64,000 nt of DNA from Rhodospirillaceae bacterium (GTDB lineage Bacteria; Pseudomonadota; Alphaproteobacteria; Rhodospirillales; Rhodospirillaceae). The number at the start of each line of letters is the position of its first letter. The first letter of the stretch is position 1. A model generated the notes under the pieces. That model did no database searches. It was not told where the DNA came from and worked only from the letters and a program-made list of their open reading frames with translations. Position numbers and translations under genes: made by a program. The stretch spans positions 40,641 to 104,640 of the forward strand of contig SCTM01000041.1 of assembly GCA_004297485.1 (NCBI GenBank), given 5' to 3'. This document shows positions 42,889 to 50,933 of the stretch, piece by piece.

Positions 42889-44532
42889 TTAGCTGAACAG
42901 CCGCCGGTCCAGCTTCTTGATGAAGCCCCACGGATCGGGGTCGGGCTTGCCGAACAAAAAGCCTTGGACGTATTCAACGCCGCAATCGCGCACGAACTCC
43001 AAGGACTCCTTGGAGTCGACCATTTCAGCAATGGTCTCGACCTTGAGCGTCTTACACAGGGTCGTCAGAGCGCGCAGAAACGCGCGGCCCTTCGGCGCGG
43101 CTTGTGCGTTTTTCACGGCGCTGCCGTCCAGTTTCACGACGTCGACTTCCAGCGTGCTGAGATATTGGAAACTGGCGGCGCCGGCGCCGAAGTCGTCCAG
43201 ACAGACGTGAAAGCCGCGCCCGCGCAAACTTTGGACGAAAGTGTTGGCCTGATTGAGGTCGGCGACGCGGGCTGATTCCGTGATCTCGAACAGCAAGAAG
43301 TCCTTGAGCCAGGTATCGGCATCCAGCAGCGTATGCAGTTCCTTGATATAGGGCTGATTGTCCACCGAGTTACCCGAAATATTCACGGCGATGGACACGC
43401 GATCGGCGCGGTTTTTGCGCAGCCACTCGACGCATTTCTTTGCCATGGCGATATCGAATTCGGCGATCAGGCCGGTTTCCTCGGCGAAGGTGATCTGCTT
43501 GTAGGGCGATTCCTCGAACTTTCCATTGAAACGCACCAGCGCTTCGTAGTGGTGCACCGCGCCGGTACGCACGTGGAGAATTGGATGAAAGGCAATCTGG
43601 AAGTCATTGCCGCCGACGATATTGCGGAACTTGTTCAGGGACTGCATGGCCTCCTTGACCAGGCCATCCATGTTCTGGGCGATGTCCTTGACATTGAACT
43701 TGTCGCCCACCTGTTCCTTGAAATGATTGATGGTGTAGACGAGGCCCTTGGTCAGATCCTCTTCGTTGACCGCCGTCATGTCGACGGCGACCGTTCCGGC
43801 TTGAACCTCGATGCCCTTGCCGGTGCGGTCAAAGGCCTTGGTTGCTTCGGACAGAGTTTGTTCGAGGGCGGTGACGTCCATGCCCTTGGCGTGGACCAAG
43901 CCGAATTTGCCGTCGCCGATTTCACCGGCGCTGTTGCCGTCGATTGAATTCGCCCGCAGGGTTGTCCCGACGGTATTGCGGAAGACCTGTTGGTCATCCG
44001 GCGATAGTTTTTCAAAGAACGCGTCGAACCCGGGCAAATTGACCAGGGTCATTTCCGCCGGAGCACCGGAGGCCGCGCTGGACCGCAATTGCTCCGCCGC
44101 GCGCGCGGAGAAGGAGTCGCTGGTGAGTAGACCGGACTCCTTGTCGCGTTCGACGCCGTCTTCTTCTTCCCCAACTTCGTTCAGGGGCACCGTGGCACGC
44201 AAGGCCAGGAAGTGGTGGTCCTTGAGATCGGGCAGGACATAGCCGGCGAACTTCACCGGATGGTTTTTGCCATCCGGGCTGACCATATGAATTTCCACGT
44301 CGTGGATGCGCGCACGTTTCGTGGTCATGGCCAGGAGCTGGTCCACCAGCACCCGGTCCTTGAGGTCTACCAGTTCGTGAAAGTCGCGCCCGATCAAAGT
44401 TTCGGGCTTCGCCCCCACCATGGCGCGGGTCGCACCGGTTGCGAACAGGATTCGCCGCGACTGATCAAGCTCGATCAGCGCGTCGGCCCAGCAGAACGCG
44501 AATGCAACAAATTTGTCTCTGGCAGAACTCAT
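42889..44532 (-). CDS. PAS-GGDEF-EAL protein, probable cyclic di-GMP phosphodiesterase
   Basis: A 547-residue soluble protein. Residues about 10-120 look like a PAS sensor (ILFATGATRAMVGAKPETLI, then DVEIHMVSPDGKNHPVKFAG). The middle third is a GGDEF-like domain whose active loop is lost (IGDGKFGLV). Residues about 285-540 form an EAL domain with its catalytic set present: YEALVRF, SIAVNISGNS, LFEITES, LDDFGAG, DVVKLDGS, ETIAEMVDS and QGFLFGKP. That suggests hydrolysis of cyclic di-GMP, with the degenerate GGDEF part possibly regulatory. There is no signal or membrane segment. The ATG at 44532 follows a run of intergenic DNA with a strong palindrome. It may counter the diguanylate cyclase at 18491-19723. 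Confidence 0.87.
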   Translation of the reverse strand: MSSARDKFVAFAFCWADALIELDQSRRILFATGATRAMVGAKPETLIGRDFHELVDLKDRVLVDQLLAMTTKRARIHDVEIHMVSPDGKNHPVKFAGYVLPDLKDHHFLALRATVPLNEVGEEEDGVERDKESGLLTSDSFSARAAEQLRSSAASGAPAEMTLVNLPGFDAFFEKLSPDDQQVFRNTVGTTLRANSIDGNSAGEIGDGKFGLVHAKGMDVTALEQTLSEATKAFDRTGKGIEVQAGTVAVDMTAVNEEDLTKGLVYTINHFKEQVGDKFNVKDIAQNMDGLVKEAMQSLNKFRNIVGGNDFQIAFHPILHVRTGAVHHYEALVRFNGKFEESPYKQITFAEETGLIAEFDIAMAKKCVEWLRKNRADRVSIAVNISGNSVDNQPYIKELHTLLDADTWLKDFLLFEITESARVADLNQANTFVQSLRGRGFHVCLDDFGAGAASFQYLSTLEVDVVKLDGSAVKNAQAAPKGRAFLRALTTLCKTLKVETIAEMVDSKESLEFVRDCGVEYVQGFLFGKPDPDPWGFIKKLDRRLFS

Positions 44533-44604
44533 TGAACCCCGGACATCTATCCCGCGAATTTCAGTAGCGGAACACGAGCAAGCCTATGATTCTCGTGGAG
44601 CTTT

Positions 44605-44659
44605 GGATTTGACATTCGCATCTCAGTCTTGGGCTTGTTGGGCTGCGAATGTCAAATCC
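44605..44659. repeat. 16-bp perfect inverted repeat in a 358-bp intergenic region
   Basis: Arms GGATTTGACATTCGCA (44605-44620) and TGCGAATGTCAAATCC (44644-44659) match perfectly, separated by 23 bp. The ACATTCGC core recalls the 22-bp repeats around coxG. The intergenic region 44533-44890 lies between divergent promoters of the EAL and VOC genes. Elsewhere in it I see only a short hairpin GCCTC-CACG-GAGGC (44798-44811); no gene is supported. Confidence 0.7.
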
Positions 44660-44890
44660 GCTTCACTAGGAGGTTTAACGGCTCACTCCGTCCGGCTCAA
44701 GCCCAGTCAGCACCGGAACGCTAAATCCGGAGTTGGGTGGCATTCGGGGTCCGTGACACTGTGACGGGTCCAAGATATACCCGTCGCCCAAGAACTTGCC
44801 TCCACGGAGGCGAAAATCGCACAATACTCTGCATTACCCCCGGGGACCGGCCACAGGTCGGCCTTCCCCGCCAGAGACAAGGATACGCGA

Positions 44891-45514
44891 ATGACTCGGA
44901 TAACCCAGGCCGGCTGTTTTAGCACCCAGTTTGGAAAAGCTGTGATGGCCTGTGGCTTCGGCCTCCTTGTGGCGATTACCCCCGCCGCAGCGCAGCAACA
45001 TGCCCCGGAGCGGCCGGTTGATCGAGGAGTAATCGTACGGCAGACCACCTTGCTGGTGGAGGACATGGATCGCGCCTTGGACTTTTACATGCGTCTCGGG
45101 CTGAGCAAGTCTTCCGACCGCACTTTCGACGAAGGCGACCAAGACGCGATCTTTAGCGCTGCCGACCTGCCCCTTGCCGCCGACCCGAAATCGGCGCGCA
45201 TTGTCGTATTGAGAGGCAGTAGCGATCAGGCCGGCATGATCGGCTTGGTCGCCTACGACAAGCCGCGACTTTCAAGCGCCAGGGGAAATCTTGGTGGATT
45301 AGGAACCGGCGACATTATCATCACCGTCGAGGTGACGGACATCCAGGAAGCCTACCGGCGTCTGGCCCAGATCGGGACTCGCTTTCAGCGCATTCCCTAT
45401 CGCTTCACACTCACCAACGGTGACGGTACCCACCAAGTGGTGATGCGCATGCTCGCTTTCGATCCCGATGGGCATTTGGCCGAGATCGTGCAACCCGACA
45501 CCGGTCATAAGTAA
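44891..45514 (+). CDS. Exported VOC (glyoxalase-fold) protein
   Basis: A 207-residue protein with an N-terminal signal peptide (AVMACGFGLLVAITPAAAQQ, cut after AAA) and one vicinal-oxygen-chelate domain: VIVRQTTLLVEDMDRALDFY near residue 48, then RIVVLRGSSDQAGMIGLVA, TVEVTDIQEAYRRLAQIG near 150 and LAFDPDGHLAEIVQP near the C-terminus with the closing metal-ligand Glu. Most VOC proteins are cytoplasmic, so a clear export signal is unusual; a periplasmic binding or detoxification role is possible. The ATG at 44891 follows AAGGATACGCGA. It converges with the gamma-glutamyltransferase gene. Confidence 0.8.
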   Translation: MTRITQAGCFSTQFGKAVMACGFGLLVAITPAAAQQHAPERPVDRGVIVRQTTLLVEDMDRALDFYMRLGLSKSSDRTFDEGDQDAIFSAADLPLAADPKSARIVVLRGSSDQAGMIGLVAYDKPRLSSARGNLGGLGTGDIIITVEVTDIQEAYRRLAQIGTRFQRIPYRFTLTNGDGTHQVVMRMLAFDPDGHLAEIVQPDTGHK

Positions 45515-45523
45515 CAGTGGCGG

Positions 45524-47299
45524 TTACTCGCCGATGGCGACGCCTTCACGGCGCGGATCGGCGCCGCCTTCCAAGCCATCGGGCGTGATTCGGATGACCT
45601 GAAGGCCGCTGGGAAACTCTCCCACCGTTACCGTGTCGCCGAGCGCCTCGAATACGGCCTTCGCCGGCTCCAGTGCCGGCTCGATCATGAGGCCGTTACC
45701 AAAATCGAGTGCATTGGGCGTCGCGACCGCTTCTTGGGGCGTCGTGCCCCAATCGATCATGGCCACGAGCGTCTTAGCCACGAAGGCGACAATCGCCGGA
45801 CCGCCTGGCGAGCCCAACACCATCTCCAGGCGTCCTTGGGAATTGAACACCATGGTGGGGGCCATGGAACTGCGCGGACGCTTGTTGGCGCCGCCTCGGT
45901 TGGCCACCGTGTTCCCCTTGGCCACGTCGTCATAAGAGAAATCGGTCAGGGTATTGTTGAGGATAAAACCATCCACCATCAACCGTGATCCGAATGCGTT
46001 TTCCACGGATGTGGTCATGGCCACCGCGTTACCGTCTCGATCGACAATGGACATGTGGCTGGTGGACGGCAGCTCGGGACTTTGTGCCGGCACAAGATTG
46101 AACGCGCCCCTGAGCGGAACCTTGCCCGCCTCCACCGTGTTCATACGCCGGTCAAGATTGATGAGCTGGGAGCGTCCCCGCAGGTAGTCAGGCGCGATCA
46201 GCGCATCGGTCGGCACCCGGATCGCATCCGGGTCGGCGATGTAGACGGCGCGATCCGCCAGCGCCAACCGGCCCGCTTCCGCCAACACGTGGTAAGCCGT
46301 GGCCGACGTTGCGCCGAGCGCGCGCAGATTGAAGCGTTCAATAAGGCGCAGGGTTTGGATGACGCCGATCCCGCCCGCGGACGGCGCACCCATGCCGCAT
46401 ACCAGATAAGCGCGGTAGGGTCCGCACACCGGCTTGCGCTCGGCGGCATGATAGGATTTCAGATCCTTGAGGGTGATATCACCCGGGTTCGACTGGGCCG
46501 TGGTGACGGTGCGGACAATATCCGCGGCGACAGCGCCCTTATAAAACGCATCGGAGCCTTTGGCGGCGATGGCGCGCAATACGACCGCCAACTCCGGATT
46601 ACGCAAGACCGTCCCGACCGCAAGCGGCGTGCCGTCAGACTGGTAATAGTAGGAGCGGGCCGGCTCGCTGTTGCGCAAGGCCGGATCGACCGCCAGCAGA
46701 TCGTGCAGGCGCTGTGACACGGGAAAGCCCTCGTCGGCAACGCGGATGGCGGGGGCGAACAGGTTGGCCCAGGGTAGTTTGCCATGCTTGTGATGAGCGA
46801 GTTCCAGCATGCGGACAACGCCCGGCACGCCCACGGAACGTCCGCCGACGATGGCCGTCAACCGCGCCATGGGTTGTCCATCCGCGGTCAGGAATCGCTT
46901 TTCGTTGGCGGCGGCGGGCGCCCGTTCACGGCCGTCGAAGGTCGTGAGCTTCTTCTTTTTGGCGTCCCAGTAAACCAGGAAAGCGCCGCCGCCGATGCCC
47001 GACGACTGCGGTTCCACCATGTTGAGGACAAGCTGCACGGCGATGGCCGCGTCGATGGCGTTACCCCCGGCCTTGATGATTTCCGCGCCGGCGGCGGCGG
47101 CAATGGGATTGGCCGCAGCCACCATATAGGATTTGGCGAGGGCGCCTTGCGCGTCACCCTGCGCAACCGTGCGGCCGGTGGCCGCCTCCGGCGAAGCCAC
47201 GTCCTGCGCACGGGATGAGAGCGGTGCTAGCAGAACGCAAATGCCGACGACCGCGGCGGCACTCGCCAACCGCCGGCCGCCCGTCACTCTAGGCGTCAT
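45524..47299 (-). CDS. ggt: Gamma-glutamyltransferase
   Basis: A 591-residue exported proenzyme. A signal peptide (LASAAAVVGICVLLAPLSSR) precedes the N-terminal large chain (KSYMVAAANPIAAAAGAEII). The autocleavage site and catalytic Thr lie in STSHMSIVDRDGNAVAMTTS, and the small chain carries NAFGSRLMVDGFILNNTLTD and SSMAPTMVF. It hydrolyses gamma-glutamyl bonds or transfers the group to acceptors, using glutathione in the periplasm. Its neighbours on the same strand are a toxin-antitoxin remnant and an oligopeptide ABC transporter; release of Cys-Gly and import of peptides would fit together, but this is inference. The start is ATG 47299. Confidence 0.92.
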   Translation of the reverse strand: MTPRVTGGRRLASAAAVVGICVLLAPLSSRAQDVASPEAATGRTVAQGDAQGALAKSYMVAAANPIAAAAGAEIIKAGGNAIDAAIAVQLVLNMVEPQSSGIGGGAFLVYWDAKKKKLTTFDGRERAPAAANEKRFLTADGQPMARLTAIVGGRSVGVPGVVRMLELAHHKHGKLPWANLFAPAIRVADEGFPVSQRLHDLLAVDPALRNSEPARSYYYQSDGTPLAVGTVLRNPELAVVLRAIAAKGSDAFYKGAVAADIVRTVTTAQSNPGDITLKDLKSYHAAERKPVCGPYRAYLVCGMGAPSAGGIGVIQTLRLIERFNLRALGATSATAYHVLAEAGRLALADRAVYIADPDAIRVPTDALIAPDYLRGRSQLINLDRRMNTVEAGKVPLRGAFNLVPAQSPELPSTSHMSIVDRDGNAVAMTTSVENAFGSRLMVDGFILNNTLTDFSYDDVAKGNTVANRGGANKRPRSSMAPTMVFNSQGRLEMVLGSPGGPAIVAFVAKTLVAMIDWGTTPQEAVATPNALDFGNGLMIEPALEPAKAVFEALGDTVTVGEFPSGLQVIRITPDGLEGGADPRREGVAIGE

Positions 47300-47315
47300 T
47301 CGCCACTCCTATTTG

Positions 47316-47585
47316 CTAACGCTGCCTACGCTTCGCCCTGGGGAGTTCGTCTCCCTTCATGGCCGGACGGCCAGCGCCCGCCCGCTTGAGTACGCCGAGT
47401 GCCTTGGGAATGTCGGCGCGGGCAGCACGTTCTGCAATATAGCTCTCGGTTCGCAGAGCCGACAGTTTCTCAGCCACCGCCACATTGATAAACTGGTTGA
47501 GTGCGACTCCATCGGCCTCGGCCAACTTGCGCGCCTCATCGAGAAGCGACGGCTGCAGCCGCAGAGCGAAATTACTCTTTCTCAT
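47316..47585 (-). CDS. RHH/HicB-type antitoxin
   Basis: An 89-residue protein with a ribbon-helix-helix-like N-terminus: SNFALRLQPSLLDEARKLAE then ADGVALNQFINVAVAEKLSA, as in HicB/CopG-type antitoxins that pair with PIN toxins. The C-terminal tail is basic and disordered-looking (DELPRAKRRQR) and would wrap the toxin. The ATG overlaps the stop of the upstream PIN gene by four bases (ATGA), the usual arrangement of a coupled pair. Because the PIN gene is broken, this may be an orphan antitoxin. An RHH antitoxin could bind the palindrome at 48028-48043. Confidence 0.78.
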   Translation of the reverse strand: MRKSNFALRLQPSLLDEARKLAEADGVALNQFINVAVAEKLSALRTESYIAERAARADIPKALGVLKRAGAGRPAMKGDELPRAKRRQR

Positions 47586-48014
47586 GATCCCTTCTCCAAT
47601 CGTTTTACCGCTTCGCCCGACGACAAGATCGGAATTCCGAACTGTTCCGCAGGGCCGAAGTCGCGGTGGTTGAACGGCACAATCCCGTCCGCGCGGCCAT
47701 TGACCACCGCCTCCAACACCATGTCGTCGTCCACGTCCGGCAACGTCGGGCGCCAGAGAAAGGCCAACCTCACCGGCTCGGAGACCGCAGCAACCGCGTC
47801 GAGTAATACTTCGACGTCCCGTGTCGACAACCGGGCGGCCTTAAGATGCTCCGGTCGCGTCACGACTGCTTCATATTCGATCAGCAGCGGGACTGATACG
47901 AGGAGCGTCAAACCACGCTGTTGTTCGAGAGCCGCGCGGAGCAGATGCCGTGAGGCCCCCCGCATTGCTGCTGATCGCCGCCACCAAGATTGTCGTGCCG
48001 AACACCAGCCTCAC
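47582..48014 (-). pseudogene. PIN-domain toxin, frameshifted and missing its first catalytic Asp
   Basis: Read from GTG 48014, the protein begins MRLVFGTTILVAAISSNAG, the usual start of a COG1569-type PIN toxin, but DTN is changed to GTT, so the first metal-binding Asp is lost. At a run of six C (47956-47961; six G on the coding strand) the frame shifts: deleting one base would join it to the downstream frame, which opens at an ATG as MRGASRHLL and continues for 127 residues to the stop. That part is otherwise well preserved, with LPDVDDDMVLEAVV (the other acidic residues) and IVPFNHRDF. The downstream frame alone could still yield a truncated protein without the N-terminal strand, unlikely to be a nuclease. 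A sequencing error could explain the shift but not the Asp change. Confidence 0.75.
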
Positions 48015-48019
48015 GTCCG

Positions 48020-48048
48020 CTTATATGATATTGCATGCAATATTACAA
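48020..48048 (-). promoter_or_regulatory. Promoter and palindromic operator of the toxin-antitoxin operon
   Basis: On the minus strand TTGTAA (48043-48048) and TATAAG (48020-48025) are spaced exactly 17 bp. Almost filling the spacer is a perfect 16-bp palindrome ATATTGCATGCAATAT (48028-48043). The likely transcription start falls at or next to the GTG at 48014, suggesting a leaderless message. Autorepression by the RHH antitoxin is inferred. Confidence 0.6.
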
Positions 48049-48064
48049 TGTGCAGCCGGTGTGT

Positions 48065-49066
48065 TTAGGCCGACGTTGGCGACATTTCCCGCCAATGATG
48101 ACACGCGACCTTGTTGTCCGCACCGGTGTTTTCAAGCATCGGTGTTTGGTCGGCGCATAGAGCGGTGGCATGGGGACAGCGGGTGCGGAAGACGCACCCC
48201 GATGGGGGATCAAGCGGCGACGGTGGATCGCCCGAGAGGATGACGCGGGGCTTGGCCCGTTCCCGATCCGGATCGGGAATGGGAATCGCGGCCATGAGCG
48301 CCTGGGTATAGGGGTGGCGCGGCATTGCGTAGAGCGCATCGCGATCCGCCAGTTCCATGACGCGACCTAGATAAAGCACCATCACGCGATGGCTGATGTG
48401 GCGCACGACGGCGAGATCGTGACTGATGAAGATGAGCGCGAGACCGAATTCCCGCTGCAACGCCATGAGCAGATTGACCACTTGCGCGCGGATCGACACA
48501 TCCAATGCGCTCACCGGTTCATCGCACACGACAAGCTTCGGCTTCAGGATCATGGCCCGCGCCACGCCGATGCGTTGACATTGGCCGCCGGAAAATTCGT
48601 GGGGATAGCGATTGATCATGGCCGGCAGCAGGCCGACTTTGTCCATCATCTCGCGCACGCGCCGATCGATCTCCGTGCGCCCGAGGTTGCCATGAAAGTT
48701 CCACAACGGTTCGGCGATGATGTCGCCCGCGGTCATACGCGGGTCGAGACTGGCGAGGGGATCTTGAAACACCACCTGCATCTCACGGCGGAGCGCATGC
48801 AGATCGGCCGCGCCGGCATCGCAAAATGACTTACCGAGCCATGACACCGTACCGCCCGTTGGCGCCACAAGCTGCAGGATCGCCCGGCCAAGGGTGGATT
48901 TGCCGCAGCCGGATTCGCCAACGATGCCGAGCGTCTCGCCGGCCTTGAGGTCAAAACTCACCCCATCCACAGCCTTGAGCGGCCGATACTGACCAATGAG
49001 AACGCCACCGGTACGCACCGGAAAATGCACCTTGAGATCATCAACCGCGAGGATCACGCCGGTCAT
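48065..49066 (-). CDS. oppF: Oligopeptide/dipeptide ABC transporter ATPase (OppF-like)
   Basis: With the ATG at 49066 the product has 333 residues. Walker A GESGCGKST (about residue 50), Q-loop VVFQDPLASLDPRM, signature FSGGQCQRIG, Walker B LVVCDEPVSALD and ISHDLAVV are intact. The C-terminal extension with PSGCVFRTRCPHAT and two further Cys is the oligopeptide-ATPase tail found in OppD/OppF proteins. It overlaps the upstream ATPase gene by four bases (ATGA). It powers uptake of peptides with the two permeases encoded upstream. The open frame to 49534 is an overlap with the neighbouring gene and not part of the protein. Confidence 0.92.
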   Translation of the reverse strand: MTGVILAVDDLKVHFPVRTGGVLIGQYRPLKAVDGVSFDLKAGETLGIVGESGCGKSTLGRAILQLVAPTGGTVSWLGKSFCDAGAADLHALRREMQVVFQDPLASLDPRMTAGDIIAEPLWNFHGNLGRTEIDRRVREMMDKVGLLPAMINRYPHEFSGGQCQRIGVARAMILKPKLVVCDEPVSALDVSIRAQVVNLLMALQREFGLALIFISHDLAVVRHISHRVMVLYLGRVMELADRDALYAMPRHPYTQALMAAIPIPDPDRERAKPRVILSGDPPSPLDPPSGCVFRTRCPHATALCADQTPMLENTGADNKVACHHWREMSPTSA

Positions 49067-50046
49067 GACGCGTGTGCCAAATCGTCGCGGATGCAAGCCT
49101 TGAATCGTCCGCCGCCCAGACCGCGCAGCGCCGGGCGATCGTTGCGACAGGCGTCCAATACCGACGCGCAACGCGGCGCGAAGGCACAACCGGCCGGCAA
49201 GTGTTCGAGATTGGGCGGCTGGCCGGGGATGGTGAACAACGCACCGGTCACCGCCGCGTCCATCCGCGGCGTACACGCCAATAAACCGCGCGTATAGGGA
49301 TGACGGGGATCGGCGAACACCTGGCGTACGTCGCCCATCTCGACGATACGCCCGGCGTACATGACGGCGACGCGGTCCGCCAGGCCGGCGATGACGCCGA
49401 GATCGTGGGTGATGAGCACGACCGCCGTGTGCAGCGTGTCCTTCACCTCGCGCAGGAGATCGAGGATCTGTGCCTGAACCGTGACATCGAGCGCTGTCGT
49501 CGGCTCGTCGGCGATAATCAGCTCCGGCCCGCACAAGAGTGCCATGGCGATCATCACGCGCTGGCGCAACCCGCCGGAGAGTTCGTGAGGATACATGGCC
49601 AGGCGGCGTTCCGGATCGGGCACCCGAACCCGCTTCAGCATGACCAAAGACTCTTCCCTCGCCCGCGCGGCGCTGACGCCGCGATGGTGGATCAACACCT
49701 CGCTCAGCTGGCGGCCCACGGTCATGTGCGGCGTCAGGGACGTCATGGGGTCCTGGAAGATCATGGCGACTTTATCGCCGCGAATGGCATTAAGTTCGTT
49801 ATCGCCGAGGGTGAGAAGATCATCGCCGTGGAACAGCGCCCGTCCCCGCGCCGATCCATTGGCGGCCAGCAAACCCAGGGCCGCCATGAAGGTCTGGCTT
49901 TTGCCCGATCCGCTTTCGCCCACAACGCCGAGACATTCTCCCGGCGATATATGCAGCGAAAGGTCGCTGACCGCATCGACCGCGCCGTCGGCCGTGGTGA
50001 ACTTGACGGTGAGATTATCGATGTGCAGCAGCGGAGCGGAACCCAT
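49063..50046 (-). CDS. oppD: Oligopeptide/dipeptide ABC transporter ATPase (OppD-like)
   Basis: The 327-residue protein starts with ATG 50046 ([15 protein letters not shown]). It has Walker [10 protein letters not shown] near residue 42, [17 protein letters not shown], signature LSGGLRQRV, Walker [15 protein letters not shown] and ITHDLGV. The C-terminal oligopeptide-ATPase tail carries [12 protein letters not shown] with further Cys. Note Gln instead of the usual Thr/Ser directly after the Walker A Ser-... segment (GKSQT): the P-loop still has GKS. It lies five bases after the permease stop and overlaps the OppF-like gene by four bases. It is one of two ATPases of a peptide importer. Confidence 0.92.
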   Translation of the reverse strand: MGSAPLLHIDNLTVKFTTADGAVDAVSDLSLHISPGECLGVVGESGSGKSQTFMAALGLLAANGSARGRALFHGDDLLTLGDNELNAIRGDKVAMIFQDPMTSLTPHMTVGRQLSEVLIHHRGVSAARAREESLVMLKRVRVPDPERRLAMYPHELSGGLRQRVMIAMALLCGPELIIADEPTTALDVTVQAQILDLLREVKDTLHTAVVLITHDLGVIAGLADRVAVMYAGRIVEMGDVRQVFADPRHPYTRGLLACTPRMDAAVTGALFTIPGQPPNLEHLPAGCAFAPRCASVLDACRNDRPALRGLGGGRFKACIRDDLAHAS

Positions 50047-50051
50047 CGCCG

Positions 50052-50933
50052 TCAACGCTCCTTCGGGTCGAGAGCATCGCGCAGGCCGTCGCCCAGGAAG
50101 TTGAAACAGAACAAAGTCGCGGTCAGGAAAATGGCCGGGAGGATAAGGGTTTGGGGCGAGGTTTCCATTTCCGCCGCGCCGTCGCTGATGAGCATGCCCC
50201 AGCTGGTCATAGGCTCCTGAACACCGAGACCGAGAAAGCTGAGAAAGCTTTCCAACAAAATCACCTGGGGAATGGTGAGGGTGACATAGACCACCACCAC
50301 GCCCAGCACATTGGGCACAATATGACGGACGATGATCGATGCCGTTGACCCGCCTGCGGCACGGGCCGCGTCGATGAATTCCTTGCCCTTGAGGGTCAGG
50401 GTCTGGCCGCGCACGATGCGCGCCATGGTCAGCCACTCCACACACCCGATGGCCACGAACATCAGGATGAAGTTGCGGCCGAACAGCACCATGAGGATGA
50501 TGACGAAGAACGTCAGCGGCACCGCGTACATAAGATCGACGAACCGCATAAGCAGCTGATCGGTCTTGCCGCCCACGAACCCCGCCACCGCCCCCACGCT
50601 CACGCCAATCACCAATGCCACTGCCGTCGCCAGCAGGCCGATGGTAAGGGAAATACGTCCGCCGAACAGGGTACGGGCAAGCAGGTCGCGGCCGACGCTG
50701 TCGGTTCCGAAATAATGGCGGGTGGCGAGATCCGGCGGCATGACCTCCATGTGGTCCCAATCGATCTGATCATAGGTCCAGGGCACCAGCATTGGACCGG
50801 CAATTGACGCTACCGTGATCACCGCCAGCACGATGAGACTGGCAACGGCGGCGCGATTGGCGAACAGGCGTCGGCGCGCATCCTGCCACTGGCTGCGCCC
50901 TTCTATGATTTCGCTGGGAACCGACTCAGTCAT
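50052..50933 (-). CDS. oppC: Oligopeptide ABC transporter permease (OppC-like)
   Basis: A 293-residue inner-membrane permease. After a cytoplasmic N-terminus (SQWQDARRRLFANRAAV) it has six membrane segments with the large loop between the first and second (HYFGTDSVGRDLLARTLFGG, a strong OppC/DppC signature). The EAA motif region is FIDAARAAGGSTASIIVRHI near residue 200. The ATG at 50933 overlaps the OppB-like stop by eight bases; the frame is open to 51005 in that gene but without similarity. It forms the transmembrane channel together with the OppB-like protein. Confidence 0.92.
   Translation of the reverse strand: MTESVPSEIIEGRSQWQDARRRLFANRAAVASLIVLAVITVASIAGPMLVPWTYDQIDWDHMEVMPPDLATRHYFGTDSVGRDLLARTLFGGRISLTIGLLATAVALVIGVSVGAVAGFVGGKTDQLLMRFVDLMYAVPLTFFVIILMVLFGRNFILMFVAIGCVEWLTMARIVRGQTLTLKGKEFIDAARAAGGSTASIIVRHIVPNVLGVVVVYVTLTIPQVILLESFLSFLGLGVQEPMTSWGMLISDGAAEMETSPQTLILPAIFLTATLFCFNFLGDGLRDALDPKER

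Noticed and set aside
44741-44765. Repeat GTGACACTGTGAC as an operator
   Set aside because: It is a short direct repeat rather than a dyad and is too small to separate from chance.
49300-50220. A 306-codon open frame opposite the OppD/OppC-like genes
   Set aside because: Shadow of GC-rich coding DNA; the minus strand encodes intact ATPase and permease motifs.
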